A DNA stretch of 64,000 bases from Styela clava (GCF_964204865.1 NC_135256.1:22162703-22226702); one strand, 5' to 3'; positions 48,121-61,273 are shown, numbered from the stretch's first letter. Translations and numbers: made by a program. The notes: generated by a model from the letters alone, not told the origin.

Positions 48121-51100
48121 ATGGAAAACAGCTCGATGTCATTAATTAATTATTCATCAACTGTTGAAACAACAACGTTGGAAAGGTATAGTAGTTATAT
48201 ATTTTACATATACTTATTTCCTTATATAGTACTGACATGAAATTACTCCATTAGCACAAGACAAACGTCCTCTGTGATTTATTGACTTGCAAATCAATTT
48301 GGATATTGATGATCATGTTTATTTAGATGTGTCGTTTGAAAAATCCTCTAAATTTCAAAATTTATTCGTCCCGTTACTTTATAATTTCAAAGACAGCCTT
48401 TATTTTTCAGAGATGTATGGAAAATGGGTAACTTCTCTTGGTCAGATGCAGTTATTTGTTCTGTATTCGTGGGAATCATGACGGTATTTGGAATAGTGTC
48501 AAATCTGACGACAATCGCAGTGATTGTGAAAACATCGAAGTTGAAATCGTAAGAAAAGAATTATATGCTTTAAAATAGTTTTCGCAACCTATTCAGTTAG
48601 GTGCTGGGTGAGGTGACCGTACATTTGAACCCATGTACATTTGAACCCATGCGTATATCCACGGGTTCAATCTATATGCGGGTGCTAAAACCCATGGGTT
48701 AGGGTTAGTATGGGTTTAACTATCCGTGAAACAAAAAAAATTCCATAGGTGCAATAGCATACAGGTGCAATTGTCATGGGTTCAAATGTACGTGGGTTCA
48801 AATGTAATGGAACCGCTGGGTGAAGTTTGGCGGCTTATGATAGTTTATTAGAAGTAGCCGGTGAATCGCATATTCGATCAAGACGAGGTACTATGTGCAA
48901 TATATCTTCATTATCTTGCATTACCATAAACATGTTTACTGAATGGACTCGAATTTGACACTGAACTCGACTACTTCATTTGCCTATCAGCATCAATTTC
49001 AAAGTTCAAACTACCCCTCTTTCTGACTTAAATATTTTTGTATGCTAGCTTTTTTTTTAGCAAAAACCAACACAGAATAATAATGATGATCTGGATATCA
49101 ATTTACTGGAATAGGCATTCTTGTTTAGATTTACAATTTCAATTTTCACCTAAAATCTCGCTTTATATTATATTTTATGTTTACTCCAGATTGCCATTCA
49201 ACGCATTAATAGCCAGCTTGTGCGTCTCTGACATCATCGCATCCTGCAACAGTCCTCTCATGCTTTATTGGAAGACATTTGGATATTACAGATACCAGTT
49301 GCCAGAATTCTTTTGCAAGGTCTTAGTTTAAATTTAATAAAATTTCTCTGGTGCGTGGATCTTTGAGTCATACATATATATGTCAAAATTTATCTAAATT
49401 GTACTTAAAAAAGTACTCCTGAAATGAATAGTTTTTGTGATGTTTTGTATTGATAAGTGTTACAAGCCTCGGTCATCCCACCGATCTGGTCGCATCCCGT
49501 GTAATATTACTCCTATAAGACTCCTATAAGACTCCTATATTTTCTTAGATATCGCGTTTATCTTCGAAGTACCTGTTTTTTACAATCGAGGATCAATCAA
49601 TACAATATATCCATATGCGCTAAAATTATCATGGTAATTATGATATGACAATCATTTCAAGTCAATCGGGCATATTGTATAATACTACTTTCGTTAATTT
49701 TTTGCGATCTGGACCTAAAGTCACACGTATTGTGTTATGAGCGAAGTTGTTTTTAGGTTACTTTACCAATAAACAGTTGGACAAATACTTCTACAATTCA
49801 ACATATTCTGGCCTTCATGCTAATTCGACTCGGTGCCATCAGTTATCCCCATCGTTTAAAAGAATTCACCCTTCGAAGAGCAAAGGTTTGTTTCTATAGT
49901 TTTGTTGTGTTATTGTATTTCAGTATATGGGTTAATAAATAATCTGATAAAAAACTTTTTACTTCAGATTCTGATTACTGTAATATGGATTGTAACTTTT
50001 ATCGGAAATAGTTGCTTCCCGATGTGGTTCTTAAGAGTACATGGCGCAGACGAGAAGAGTTTCACTGGTACAGCGTGCGCTACTGATAAGGCTAAGTAAG
50101 TTACAATTTCCAATATAAATTTCCAGAGTGATTTTTCAAAACTTCATTTTATTGAAATAAGTTTTCGGGAAGTGTATGAATATTAAATATCAAGATACTA
50201 TGGTTTATCTAATGTGTCCATTATTTTTTGAAGATGGCCAATCGTAAGAAAAGTTTCCTACGTGAGACAGACTTTTTTCTTGTATATTCCAATGATTCTC
50301 ATCGTCACATCTACGCTCCTTCTCATTAGACTGTTGATAATTCGTCGAAACAAGAAACAACAAGGTAAAAAAGGCGTAGAAACAGATACCAGGTAGTACA
50401 ACAGAGTCCCAACAATTTTTTTTTTCATATATTTCAGAAAAAAATGACAATTCCGACGTCAACAAAGAAAATGCTGCATTGATTCAACTGTCGTTCATCG
50501 TAGCTTCGTTCTTAATTGGATATTTACCGGATTTTGGTATATATTTTTTATTCGCCATTCATTGTTTTTAGTCACTGATCTTGCCCGTGTTGTAACTATA
50601 TGATTGCTTTCCAAAGTGAAATTTCTTTTATTGATATTCGACATAGAAACAATTTAACAATATAAATAATGAGCTATCATATGAAAATCAAATATTGCAA
50701 CCAAATGAACTATCAAATTGCAATTACTAATTAAATACAAATAAACACATAAATTCGATTTTGACATTAATAAGAATCTATTTTCATCGCCAGCAATAAG
50801 GCACATTGAAGATACATTGCTGATCGAAATAAACTGGGTATCAAAATTAAATTGTCACATGTACGTTTAAGAAAGGATCTACCGGGATGGACTGGTAATA
50901 GGACGAGAGGCCACCGAGGCTTTTCTCTCCCCCGGGATAAATATGTGAATCCTATCCTATCTTTTTACCTATAGTTGTGGCTACTCTTTGGTGGTATCAG
51001 ATACGTTGGTATTCATTTGTGTTTTAACTGTGACTAGCTTGTGTATAGTGACAAAGCAGTATATCATTCATACATTTCCGCCAGCTTGTATGTATCTTGC

Positions 51101-51482
51101 AATGTGTTATGACAGCTGATCTACTTTTGCAGGATTCAGAATTACGTTAATGATCACAAATAGCATGGGTATTGAATTCCGAGGAAGAGGTCCTTGGTTA
51201 TTCAGTATGTTATCTCATCTTGTTCAGAGAGTCACAGAATGTCTGAATCCAATATTTTACAATCTAGGATCTAGGTAAGTTTATTTTTTAGTATCACTCA
51301 TTTTTTATTCAATAAAGCAAGATGTGATAACTGCTTTCTAATATTCTTTGTTCCCAATTATATTCAGTCATCTGAGAGAAGCTACCAAACAATTTCTCGG
51401 CTTCGGGGAGGAAGTGAACGCTTCATCGATTAAATTGAGTGAAATGCAGAAAAATAACCAACATACCAATGTAAGTGTATAA
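48121..51482 (+). CDS. Class A-like GPCR, copy B, nine exons
   Basis: Exons 48121-48185, 48411-48548, 49190-49319, 49757-49885, 49968-50095, 50234-50364, 50438-50536, 51133-51274 and 51368-51482 give 358 residues. All landmarks of copy A are kept: GIVSN (1.50), LCVSD, C3.25, IRL at 3.49-3.51, YIPM and NPIFY. Exon 3 is identical in protein. Differences cluster in two places. The end of exon 5 (second extracellular loop) differs at 11 of 21 residues, and the first half of exon 8 (third extracellular loop to TM7) has nine changes plus one inserted codon. No stop, frameshift or lost splice site, so both copies look functional. Substrate unknown. Confidence 0.88.
48612..48814 (+). mobile_element. 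203-bp MITE with ~40-bp TIRs and 9-bp TSD (copy 2)
   Basis: Flanked by a perfect 9-bp duplication GCTGGGTGA at 48603-48611 and 48815-48823, in intron 2 of receptor B. The empty site is visible in copy A near 39930. It appears identical to the reverse complement of 18221-18423 over all 203 bases. Confidence 0.92.
50880..50965 (+). mobile_element. 3' remnant of the SINE in receptor B intron 7
   Basis: Only the SINE tail remains (GGACGAGAGGCC, CTCCCCCGGGATAAATATG). It joins the same unique DNA (ACCTATAGTTGTGGCTAC) as the full copy at 43270-43622. Confidence 0.85.
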
Positions 51483-53037
51483 TCAGATGGAAACAGAAAT
51501 TTCATGTTGGACAGAGGGAAGACTGAAACTGAATTGCACAAATGTAATTTTTCATTATTATATACTTATCAGAAACATTATATATTGTTATATTTGATAT
51601 TTGATTTTTAAGTTTTATTTTTATTTGCCTAAATTATGTATTGCTATGATTTGAATTGAGATATTGAAGACTGGTAAAGATTTACAGTTGGTAAGACATT
51701 GTATATTGTTATATTTGACTTTTGGTTAAAGTTTTATTGCTATTTGATATTTATAATTTATTACAACACTGCATAAATTATGTATCGTTATGATATAAAT
51801 TGAGATATTGAAGATTAGTGAAGATTTACAGTTGGTAACCAGAATTATTTAAAGAAATATTTTTATATGAAAGCTTCCATGAATTGATGAGAGTTGCGAC
51901 TTTCATGAAAAAGTGTTCGGCATGTTTAAGTAATGTATATATAATCTTGTATTCGTAATTGTTGACTAGTTATTGGGCTAACTTTACCGGTTTTTATTAT
52001 ATATGCGATTGTTTTATCGTATTTTCTGCGTAGTTCAGGGATGGCTGTGTGCAGGATATAGCTGGATTATTCATTATCACTGAGTAGTTCGCGCAACGAT
52101 TAACTGGTGGCAGTTATCTCATCTGGATAACCGGATAACATCATTATTTCTATTCTTATCTGGTGGTCTGTTAAATTAGCATGATACGTCAAAGGCACAA
52201 TGACATAACATGCAGTGTGTATATGCTACCTTGGTAATGCCAAATGATGGAAGTTATATTGCATTTTCGTCATAACATTACCTGCCTCAGTTACAAAATT
52301 TTCAACTGATACAAGAGCACAATAAAAAAATATATAAACGCAAGGCACGGACTTCGTTACAATCCAACCGCGATTAAATACATGTCTCTCGGTGATTATG
52401 GGAGATTACGGAAGAGAGCCCAGAGTGAAAATTATAGCTTCATTTAGGCAACTTTCATGTCCATCTAATGATATTACAAAGTGATTAGTCTATAGTGCGT
52501 ATCGATTAGCATTGGAAGCATTATCAATTTGTCAATAATATTGAAAGAGATATAATTTTAAATTCCAATTCCTTTTATAATATTGTTGCATATCTAATGT
52601 AGGAAATTGCCTGACTGATACAGAATTAGTTTTGCATCTTATAACGCCCATAAAAAGGGACGAATGAAGTAAAAATGCAACTCCTCAAAAAGTTAATTAC
52701 CCTGCCACAGAAAAATCTGTAACGGATTTGATCAAAATAAACAGAATTTCTGTGGTTGTTTAATTAATGGTTTCTTATAGAACTGAAAAAACATTCCTGC
52801 GAGCATTCATTCCTAATGCCACCATATTGTTTTCGGGGCGTGTATTGCTCTCATTTTCGTACCAACCGCTTGAAAATCACGCTTCGTGGCATATTACTGG
52901 TTCCATGCGGTTTTGAATTCAATAATTAGGAAACAAAGAAATAAATATTTATTTTATTTTATATATATGATGCATAGCCTTGTTTGACCTTACTGTAATG
53001 AAAACATGTTTAAAAAATAATTTTAATTGCAAATCCG
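51483..53037 (+). other. 3' flank of receptor B
   Basis: Collinear with 44118-45655, including the pair of 145-bp direct repeats at 51570-51840. No gene. Confidence 0.55.
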
Positions 53038-54455
53038 TGTATAAATATTATAAGATTAAATTGTTTAAATTAAATTTCCAATAAAAATGAAGTTAGATTT
53101 ACCTAGTTTTCTTAAATATATTATGTTTATAATATTTCTATGTAACGGAAACAAAAACTCGCGTTAGCGCTCCAGTTTCTGGAAATATTCAATGATCATA
53201 CAGCCTGAGGCGACTGACACGGATACTTATCCGATAATCTGCATCCGCAAAGGGGATAATTATCATCAGAGCAGATAATTTTTGGCGACGAAAAAAGTTA
53301 TTTCTAGACTTTCTATGTCTTTATTGCTTGAAATTAGACAATATATCGTGACTTATATGAGTTATTGAAATTTAATTACAAATGTTCGTGCAAAAGTACA
53401 TATTCGCTTTCTAATGACACACTTAATTTCTGGAAAGTCAAAATCTTGAGAAAATGAGACGTATTTGTTCAGCTCGGCGCACCAAGTATGTATAGAAAAA
53501 TACCTTAAAAACAAGTACTCTATATAGAAATTAATGTGAAGTATAGCTGAGAGTATTCCCGAATTGAATAATATAATTCACGTTGATGTAATTCTAATCA
53601 AAAATGTTTAGAACTAATTATTTTATATGAAAAATTTCAAAAAGTTCACAAAGTTGAGGCAACCATCATGTTATGAAAATTACTAATTTATTTTTCATTT
53701 TTAATCAAAAATCTTTCGTACTAGGATACTAAAGCTCATGACGCTTCCTATAGTTGAAGATTATACCAAATGTACGTAAAATCGAATCGGGCAAAAGTTG
53801 TTATTTTCTTCAAAACTGTTTACTGATGATTTTCATTATTCTCAAGCTTCCTAAGGTTTTAACATGATATAGCGCGGGAGAGCGTTAAAATTTGAAAGTG
53901 ATTACACTTTTCCTGAAACCAAAAAACCATAATTGGCAACTTTTAGATATGTAATTTAACCAATTTAAAGTGAATTATATAACTGACAATTAATCGGTCA
54001 TTTCCATAAAATTAGGTTGTGTTAAAATGATATCAAATGTAAGAACCTTTTTTTGTATCTTTTAGCGAAATTATACTATCTCGTTTCATTAGTTTCACAA
54101 ACAGTTTTACTTTTCTGCGGGGAAAAATAGAAACGTAGCATCAAGGAACTTTACAAATTATTATAAAGAAGAAATGGAATTAGCTTTTGTTGATCTGGCA
54201 GGTTAATTCAATATTATAGCCATAGATTGAAAAAGAGAAGAATATATTTCCTGAATGACACTCGTGTAGATATCTAGTTAAAATACACCAGAACTGTCGC
54301 AGGCCATTAAAATTACATTTTTCAAGTCTCAAAATATTTGTAAAAAAACCTATTTATTAAAACTTTTGAATTGTGTATTGTAGGTTCCTCCATATATCAG
54401 AAAAACTTTAAATTCATTATCTTTAATCGCGAATGCTGTTTGTGATTATTCTATA
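53038..54455. other. Intergenic, nothing recognised
   Basis: Unique AT-rich DNA between the duplication and receptor C; no ORF of note. Confidence 0.5.
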
Positions 54456-57400
54456 ATGGCTGATCTTGTACTGGAAGTGCAAAAACACGGAAATGTGACA
54501 GAATCTTTAACAAGTATTGATGCAGATACAGCAATCAATGCTTCAACTGCTGTTCTCAACAATATGACGTCATATTACACGACTACAATATCATCAACAG
54601 CAACAAGAAAGTACGTATTTATAAGCATCAGAAAATAACTAATTAAACACCGAGCATTTGCTCTTCACAAAAAATGGCTTCACTCATATATATACAGGGG
54701 TTGTAGATAGAAAAGCAGAAAATTTGAAAGTCAGATGAGATCACGAATAAAATGCATATATATAGGTAGAACTGCAACGATATCCCACAAGTTAACCTTA
54801 AAAACGCTGCACGAGCTTGGATTTCTAGATGAAGACACTTTTCTGAAGTGCACGGGCTACATTTTGAGCATCTATGAGTTGAATATAACATATGCCTTTA
54901 AAAACCTAATAAAAGTCTCAGAAGCTGTACTTATTATAATCCAAAACATATCATTGATTTTTAAATAAATATAAAAATCTTGTAAAAACTTTACGATATG
55001 TTTCGGATCAGGATAGGCACTATTGTTGCTAAAGTTTGTTGAGATTGCATACCGAGGAGAAACGGTATTTTTTATAGTTAGTAGTAGTAGTTTTATACAT
55101 ATTACGACGACATGTTTTAACTGAGCCTTGTGTTCTCATTTCTTCTCAAACATATTTCATGGATAAACAGAATAGAAACTATGTCTACTTTTACCCTCAT
55201 TGATGAATATAGATACTCAGACACAAAATCGTATTTTCGATTAATATGATGAATATTTTTATTGGTAAAATAAATAATGATATCATAGCTTCGGTTGCAT
55301 TAAGCTTGCCATCATTGTTATTGGTAATATTACAATATTCAATGAAATTGAAATAATTTTTTTTCTACAGTGAAGCATGGGAAAGAGGACTCTTCAATTT
55401 GGCTGAAGCGGTTTCATTTTCTGTTGCTATTGGTGTCATGGTCATATTTGGACTTGTTGCGAATCTGCTCACAATTGCTGCCATTGTCAAATCGAGAAAA
55501 CTAAGATCGTAAGAATGTTTTATATCGCCCATGGGCGTGCTTTAAATGTATTAAAATGTTTTCCTATTATTCGTTGCATGCACGTAATATGAAATAAGAT
55601 TAAAAATTTAAATCTAAATTATGGGAAATTACCTTATAAAGTCTTATTTATACTTCGAATTCTAAAGAAAGCTGAGTTGTTGTAAGTTAGATTTTAGAAT
55701 AAAAAAAATACTTTGATGTAAAATTACAAACATTGAAATGATAGCGACTAAAATTTTCATTATTTTATGAACAGGAAACGCGAAAATTTGGAATACCAGT
55801 TAGTATACTCAAACTATTATTTCGATACAGCCCGTTAAACTGAAATCTTAAAATGTTATTCTATTGGTAAACTAATCGATAAAAGATTTGACAGACCTAA
55901 TGAACTGACATTCCACTGGTGGAATGCATGACGCAAGATGCTGAAGTATAAACAAAAATATATATAGGCAATGTGAAGCCATATATTAAAGCTTTCTGAT
56001 ATTAAGTATCATATACTAGAACTATTTTTATCTATTTTAAGGTCGCCTTTTAATGTGATGATCATTAGCTTGTGCGTCTCTGATCTAATTTCAACAGCAA
56101 ACAGTCCTTTTGTTCTGTATTGGAAAACATGGGGTGTATTTGAGTTTAATCTCCCTCTTTGCTTTTGCAAGGTAAATACTATTTTTAAATTGAAGAACAT
56201 TTTCCGCTAAGTTTCTTTATATCATATAAAATTCACGATAAGTGTTCTATCTTTGTCTAACACATGGCATTATTTTATAGTCTACCTTGTCGATAGATAT
56301 ATGGACAAACGCCGTAACTATTCAACATATTCTGGTATTTATATCTATACGATTACTTGCTGTTAAATATCCTCGACGCATGAAAGACTTCACTCTTCGT
56401 AAATCGAAGGTTAGCATGTTGGTTGATTAATATTAAATATATGTTCTTTGAATTATTGAGATATTTTGGCGGATAATCATATGCCATCGATCTCCACAAT
56501 CACTCAGCTCAGTGGTCAAAGTTTACATGTATGGCCAGAAAACCTTAATATTAGTGATGTCTATGGTGGCCCATCGTTGTCACGTGTAAAAGTTAAAAAA
56601 AAAATGAAAAAATAAAATGAAAAAGCGAAAATTAAAAAATAGTTGTGAAAAAACATAAAAATAATTGAAAAAAAAGAAATAAAAAAAAAATTTTAATTAA
56701 AAAAAAAATTGAAAAAATTTGCTTCTGCTTGGGACCAACGTTGTCAGGCATAATCCTACACGCACAAATGTGTTTCCTGGGTTTCTAACTCACTACTGAT
56801 TTTCATGAGCAATATCCAATAAATTCAACATGAAAAATGTTTTACAAATTCTCCATGCTACAAGTTCAACCACAAGCAATATATTTATAATAAGGATAAG
56901 AGAATATAGAATTGGATACGAAAATTCGTTTTTACGTGTAGAAGGTAATTTAATTGGAAAATGCTGCTTAACTGCTCAGACACTCGTGCGATGCCGGTAC
57001 GGTATCGTCCGACCGTACCGGTACCCATGCAATCACTCGTGAAAGAATGGGAGATGATGAGTGATTGTATGGCTACCGGTACGGTCAGACGCAAAGCGAC
57101 TATAACCGACTACCGGTATTTGGTAAGACGGTACGGTACCGGCATCGCGAGTGTCCAGTCAACTGAGTAGTTAAGCAGCATTCTCCAATTAAATTACCTT
57201 ATACACGTAAAAACAAATTTTCCGAATTTTCGTATTCTTGTTGAACTTGTAGCATGGAGAATTTATAGAACATTTTCATATTGAATATTGCTCAAGAAAA
57301 TCAGTAGTGAGTTTGAAACCCAGGGAACATTTGTGCGCGTAGGATTATGCCTGACAACGTTGGTCCCAAGCAGAAGCAAATTTTCTGAAAATAAAAACGC

Positions 57401-60400
57401 GTGACAACGATGGGCCACGAGGCGGACCATCGTTGTCAACCTTTTTATTTTCTTTTTATTCAATTTTTTTTTTTTAATTTTTTTTTTTTTTTTTTTTCGT
57501 TTTTATTTATTTATTTTTTTTTAATTTCAATTTTTTTTTTTATTTTTTTTTTAATTATTTTCATGTTTTTTTACAAAAAAATTTTTATTATCGGTTTTTC
57601 ATTTTATTTTTATTTTCAATTTTACGCGTGACAACGATGGGCCACCATAGATGTCTCTTTCATCTGCTACTATTTATAAAATGTGTTTACTGAACCCAAG
57701 AAATTTAAAAGCAATATAGTGTTCCATATCCTATTTGAATACACTCCATAAAAATTAATATATATATCATCGTTTTATTATAATTATATTATTGTGGCTC
57801 GATTAGGATAATATGGGATTTTCATATCTATCCCCGGGGAGTGGAAAACCGATAAGGCTTAATCATATGGCGAACCACGGCCTCTCGTACGGTTACCATT
57901 CCATGTCGGGTATGGGATTAGTAAGTTGTTCGTTTTAGTAGTCATGGACTTGATGGTGGAGGAAGCCGTGACAACCAGCGGTCACGTGAACCACCTTATG
58001 ACGGCGAGGAGTCCAGTAATCCTCTCGCACATAACTATCCCGCATGGGACTCGAACCTGCGAACCCACGCAGTGTAATCAGAGGTGCGGTGGCGAGCGTA
58101 TTCCAAAAGCTTAGCACGGTGAGCCACACCGCCGCGCGCAGCAAGATCGCAAATGAGTGTGAAAATTTGCTATTTATAATGAAAGTACTATAATTAAATT
58201 CGTTATGCGTCATTAGAAAATCATATGATTTTCATTCTAATCATGCGTTTTCTTTATAGATCGCGATATTTGTGATATGGGTAGAAGCGGGAGTAGTAAA
58301 TCTTGGTGCCATGGCGTGGAGTTTGCACAAATACCCATCAGGATCACTTAGTCCAACAGGAAAATCTTGCAGTGTTTACGGGCCAAAGTGTGTATTAGAC
58401 TAATTTTTCAGTAATCGTCTGCACGCCAGATGCGTTTGTCGTGTAATAGTAGGGAGACAAACAGGAAAAAATAATATTTTTTACAAAATGTACAAAAACT
58501 TTTATTTGTATATATAACAGATTTATAAAAATCACGGAAAAGCGTATATATATTGCGATGTACAACTCCTCTTCTTGGTATGGTGTAGTGTAGAACACAA
58601 AATAATTCCATAATTGGTGCATATCTGATGATGGTTTTTAAAATATGAACCATATATACCTGTATATATATAACAAGCACCAATCAAGTTATTTACTAGA
58701 ACCGTAATTTAAATGTTTAAATTCGCTTTTGGTAATATTGTATGAAATTAGTAGTCTGTAACTCTGTATTAGTATATATATATATAGTTCATGTGTAATT
58801 GCAGATTCCTAAATATTCTTTTCAGGAGTCCAACATTGCGAATGTTTACTTATATTACATGGCCTTTATATTTTTACCTCCCTACTTTGATCATTGTGAT
58901 ATTGACGTTCGTTCTGGTGCGAATACTCATCAAAAGGCGATCTCTTAAACAACAAGGTAAGATTTGTGCACTGACTGTTATGGCAAATATTTAGAAAATT
59001 TAATTTAACCGGTAGGTATATTTTTAATTGTGAATATGCAGTTCTATGTGAATAAGTTAACTTATCGTTATCACAGAAAGGAAGATGCAAATTATTAGAC
59101 AAATTGGGAAAAGAGACATGAGTAAAAGAGTATTCCTGACAATATAGCAAAAATGTAGAATTGAATAACGTTAATTTAAAAGATGAAGGTTGAAAATCGT
59201 AAATTTACCGGTAACGTGGTTCCGTCATACTTTATAAATTCTAATTTGATAATCATATACCAGATTCTTTAGTTTCAAACACATGTGTATTTTTACGATA
59301 ACTTTTGGAAGAATCTTCATAAAACTGAATACTTGATTCTCCTATGAAACAAAATCTATCTATAAAGTATCAAAAATAGTTGGATTTGTGTAGTTCAAAT
59401 CCATTCATACTTGAATATATTCGAATTTTACTAATCCGAACTCAAAATTCAACTGACGTGTCAGACGTTTGGTGTCAATTTCAGCTAAATGTATAAATGA
59501 TATCCAAGTTATAGAAAAGTTAGTCATATCCTTTTAAAACTATCTGCGACTCGCAAATAGATCTAGCCTATTTTCAAAAATATCCGGTACTCCCCCGTAT
59601 TCCTTGAGTTTTGTGTGATATATGAGACTATATGTATGAATCGAAACAACATCAAAACGCACTAAGCTTAAAAGTTTCAGTGATAAAAACACAAAACAAA
59701 ATCACTATTTTTTTTATTACAGCCAAGAAAATTGATGCAAGCATAAGGAAAGAAACTGGCGCACTTGTTCAACTATCCTTTATTGTTGCTTCTTTCTTGA
59801 TTGGATATTTACCGGACTTTGGTACGTTTTGAATCAATTGCTTTATTTTAAATTGTGGTGGTCGAGTGCATACGACCAATTCTCAGACAAAGAAGCCCCA
59901 TAGGAATTGGAAAAACTAGAGTCAACATTTTAGTTTAATAAAACTTTAGTATAATATTCAATCACTCATTACCTATTTCGAAATAAAAAACAGCACTGAT
60001 CGGAGTTATGAAATGTACAAGTCGTTTCAAATCGATTTTAGTGTTTTCTTTCATTTTAATATATTTAATGGAAGGCATCATTTTTGTGCGGTTAATAAAT
60101 ATGAACCCTCTAGGTAGCATATTATCGGGGATAACATTGTGCTTATAAATATAACAACACTTTCCCAACTCAAATTTACTTTCCCGAGTAGTCCAAAAAT
60201 ACCAATAAAATTTATTTGAGCGCCTGAGATGGCGTCAATGTTTTGTTTTGAGCCAAGGTTGTTAGACAACGAACCCCGCATTAAAAAAAAATCTTGTAGT
60301 ATTTAAAAGACATTGTTGTCAAAATTTCGTTTTTCTTAAAATATGCCTTTAACATTTTTTTCTGTCACGGAGGAGGGGATAATGAGTAGCCACTTTCATT

Positions 60401-61273
60401 GGGCTCTGTACAAACTTGAAAGATAAATTCTTCTGTAAAAAGGCTGATAAATATTAACCTGTTCAATTAACTGAAGACATGGCAGGCTCATCAATTTCGA
60501 GATCTATCTGCAGATGGATATGTGAATGTGCAGCATGGTAACAACGTGACTAATAATAATAAATATATATACATAATATATATGCTTTTGCAGGTTACAG
60601 GCTAACTATGGTAATAACGAGTCTACTTGGAATTAAATTTTATGGAAGAGGACCATGGTTATTTAGTATCACGTCTCATGTCTTCGTTAGAATATCGGAA
60701 TGCTTGAATCCTATATTCTACAATCTCGGATCCAGGTATGAAAATTACACTATTTTCCTATAGAATTATGTATATACCAGCAGGAAACAACTTAGTTCTG
60801 TGTTTAGTGCCTAACCCTACAAAGGCATTGTAGATTAGTCATTTGGGTTTGGAGTCGTATTCGTGAGCATAATACAAACTCACAGTTCAAATGCCTGTTC
60901 AATTACGCAAGTATAGAATGACGTGGTAATCTGTGATAAGCCTAAAACAGCAGCCATTTCAAATCAAGTAAACATAGTAACGTTTAGCCTCAAATAGAGG
61001 GACGCTTTGAAATAGTCTGCTTCGAGGGTGACAAGGAGCAGCAAACCCCAGACCAACTGTAGGCTATATATATATATATATAACTGGAAATTCATACAGA
61101 ACATTTTTTTTATTATTAATAACAGTCAGATGAGGAAGGCTACGAAAGATCTTCTTGGAATAGAAGATAATAAGCGTTCAACATCTACTCCGATAGAAAC
61201 GAAATCGAAGAAGAAAGAGAATATCGAAACATCTATCCCAATATCATCAAGTAAAGATAAAACTCGCCTATAG
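54456..61273 (+). CDS. Class A-like GPCR, paralogue C, nine exons
   Basis: Exons 54456-54610, 55371-55508, 56042-56171, 56281-56409, 58260-58387, 58826-58956, 59723-59821, 60594-60735 and 61126-61273 give 399 residues. Exons 2-7 have the same lengths as in A and B and all phases agree, so the three genes are paralogues. The N-terminus is longer (about 50 residues, Ser/Thr-rich, sequons NVT, NAS, NMT). Landmarks are GLVAN, LCVSD, FCK, SIRLLAVKYP, GYLPD and NPIFY; position 3.49 is again Ile. The C-tail is Lys/Ser-rich and differs from A and B. The protein is otherwise well diverged, marking an older duplication. AATAAA at 61921-61926 is a possible poly(A) signal. Confidence 0.87.
56562..57649. 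mobile_element. Fold-back element, 1.09 kb, in intron 4 of receptor C
   Basis: Left TATGGTGGCCCATCGTTGTC and right GACAACGATGGGCCACCATA are exact inverted ends, flanked by GATGTC at 56556-56561 and 57650-57655. Long arms pair over several hundred bases and meet in a palindromic core of GGTACCG words around 57000-57140. A second pair of ends (GATGGGCCAC / GGACCATCGTTGTC near 57408-57440) in the right arm suggests two elements or an internal duplication. A/T homopolymer tracts lie inside both ends. All ORFs inside are chance. Confidence 0.85.
57815..58142 (-). mobile_element. Full-length tRNA-SINE, best-preserved head
   Basis: On the minus strand a tRNA-like head (GGTGTGGCTCACCGTGC) and a perfect B box GGTTCGAGTCC (58057-58047) lead into the shared body and tail. 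It lies in intron 4 of receptor C next to the fold-back element. The ORFs at 57926-58213 are inside it. Confidence 0.88.

Larger units (their letters stand above)
45664..53037 (+). repeat. Segmental tandem duplication, copy B (7.4 kb)
   Basis: Matches 36951-45655 along its length. It is shorter because it lacks the hAT and most of the SINE. It alone carries a 203-bp MITE at 48612. Its first 350 bases are the severed RT fragment of the LINE that is continuous at copy A. Confidence 0.92.

Noticed and set aside
57401-57631. Phe-rich ORF
   Set aside because: Translation of T homopolymers inside a fold-back element.
57926-58213. ORFs on both strands and a possible tRNA gene
   Set aside because: Inside a tRNA-derived SINE; the B box is perfect but the head is not a foldable complete tRNA followed by a terminator.
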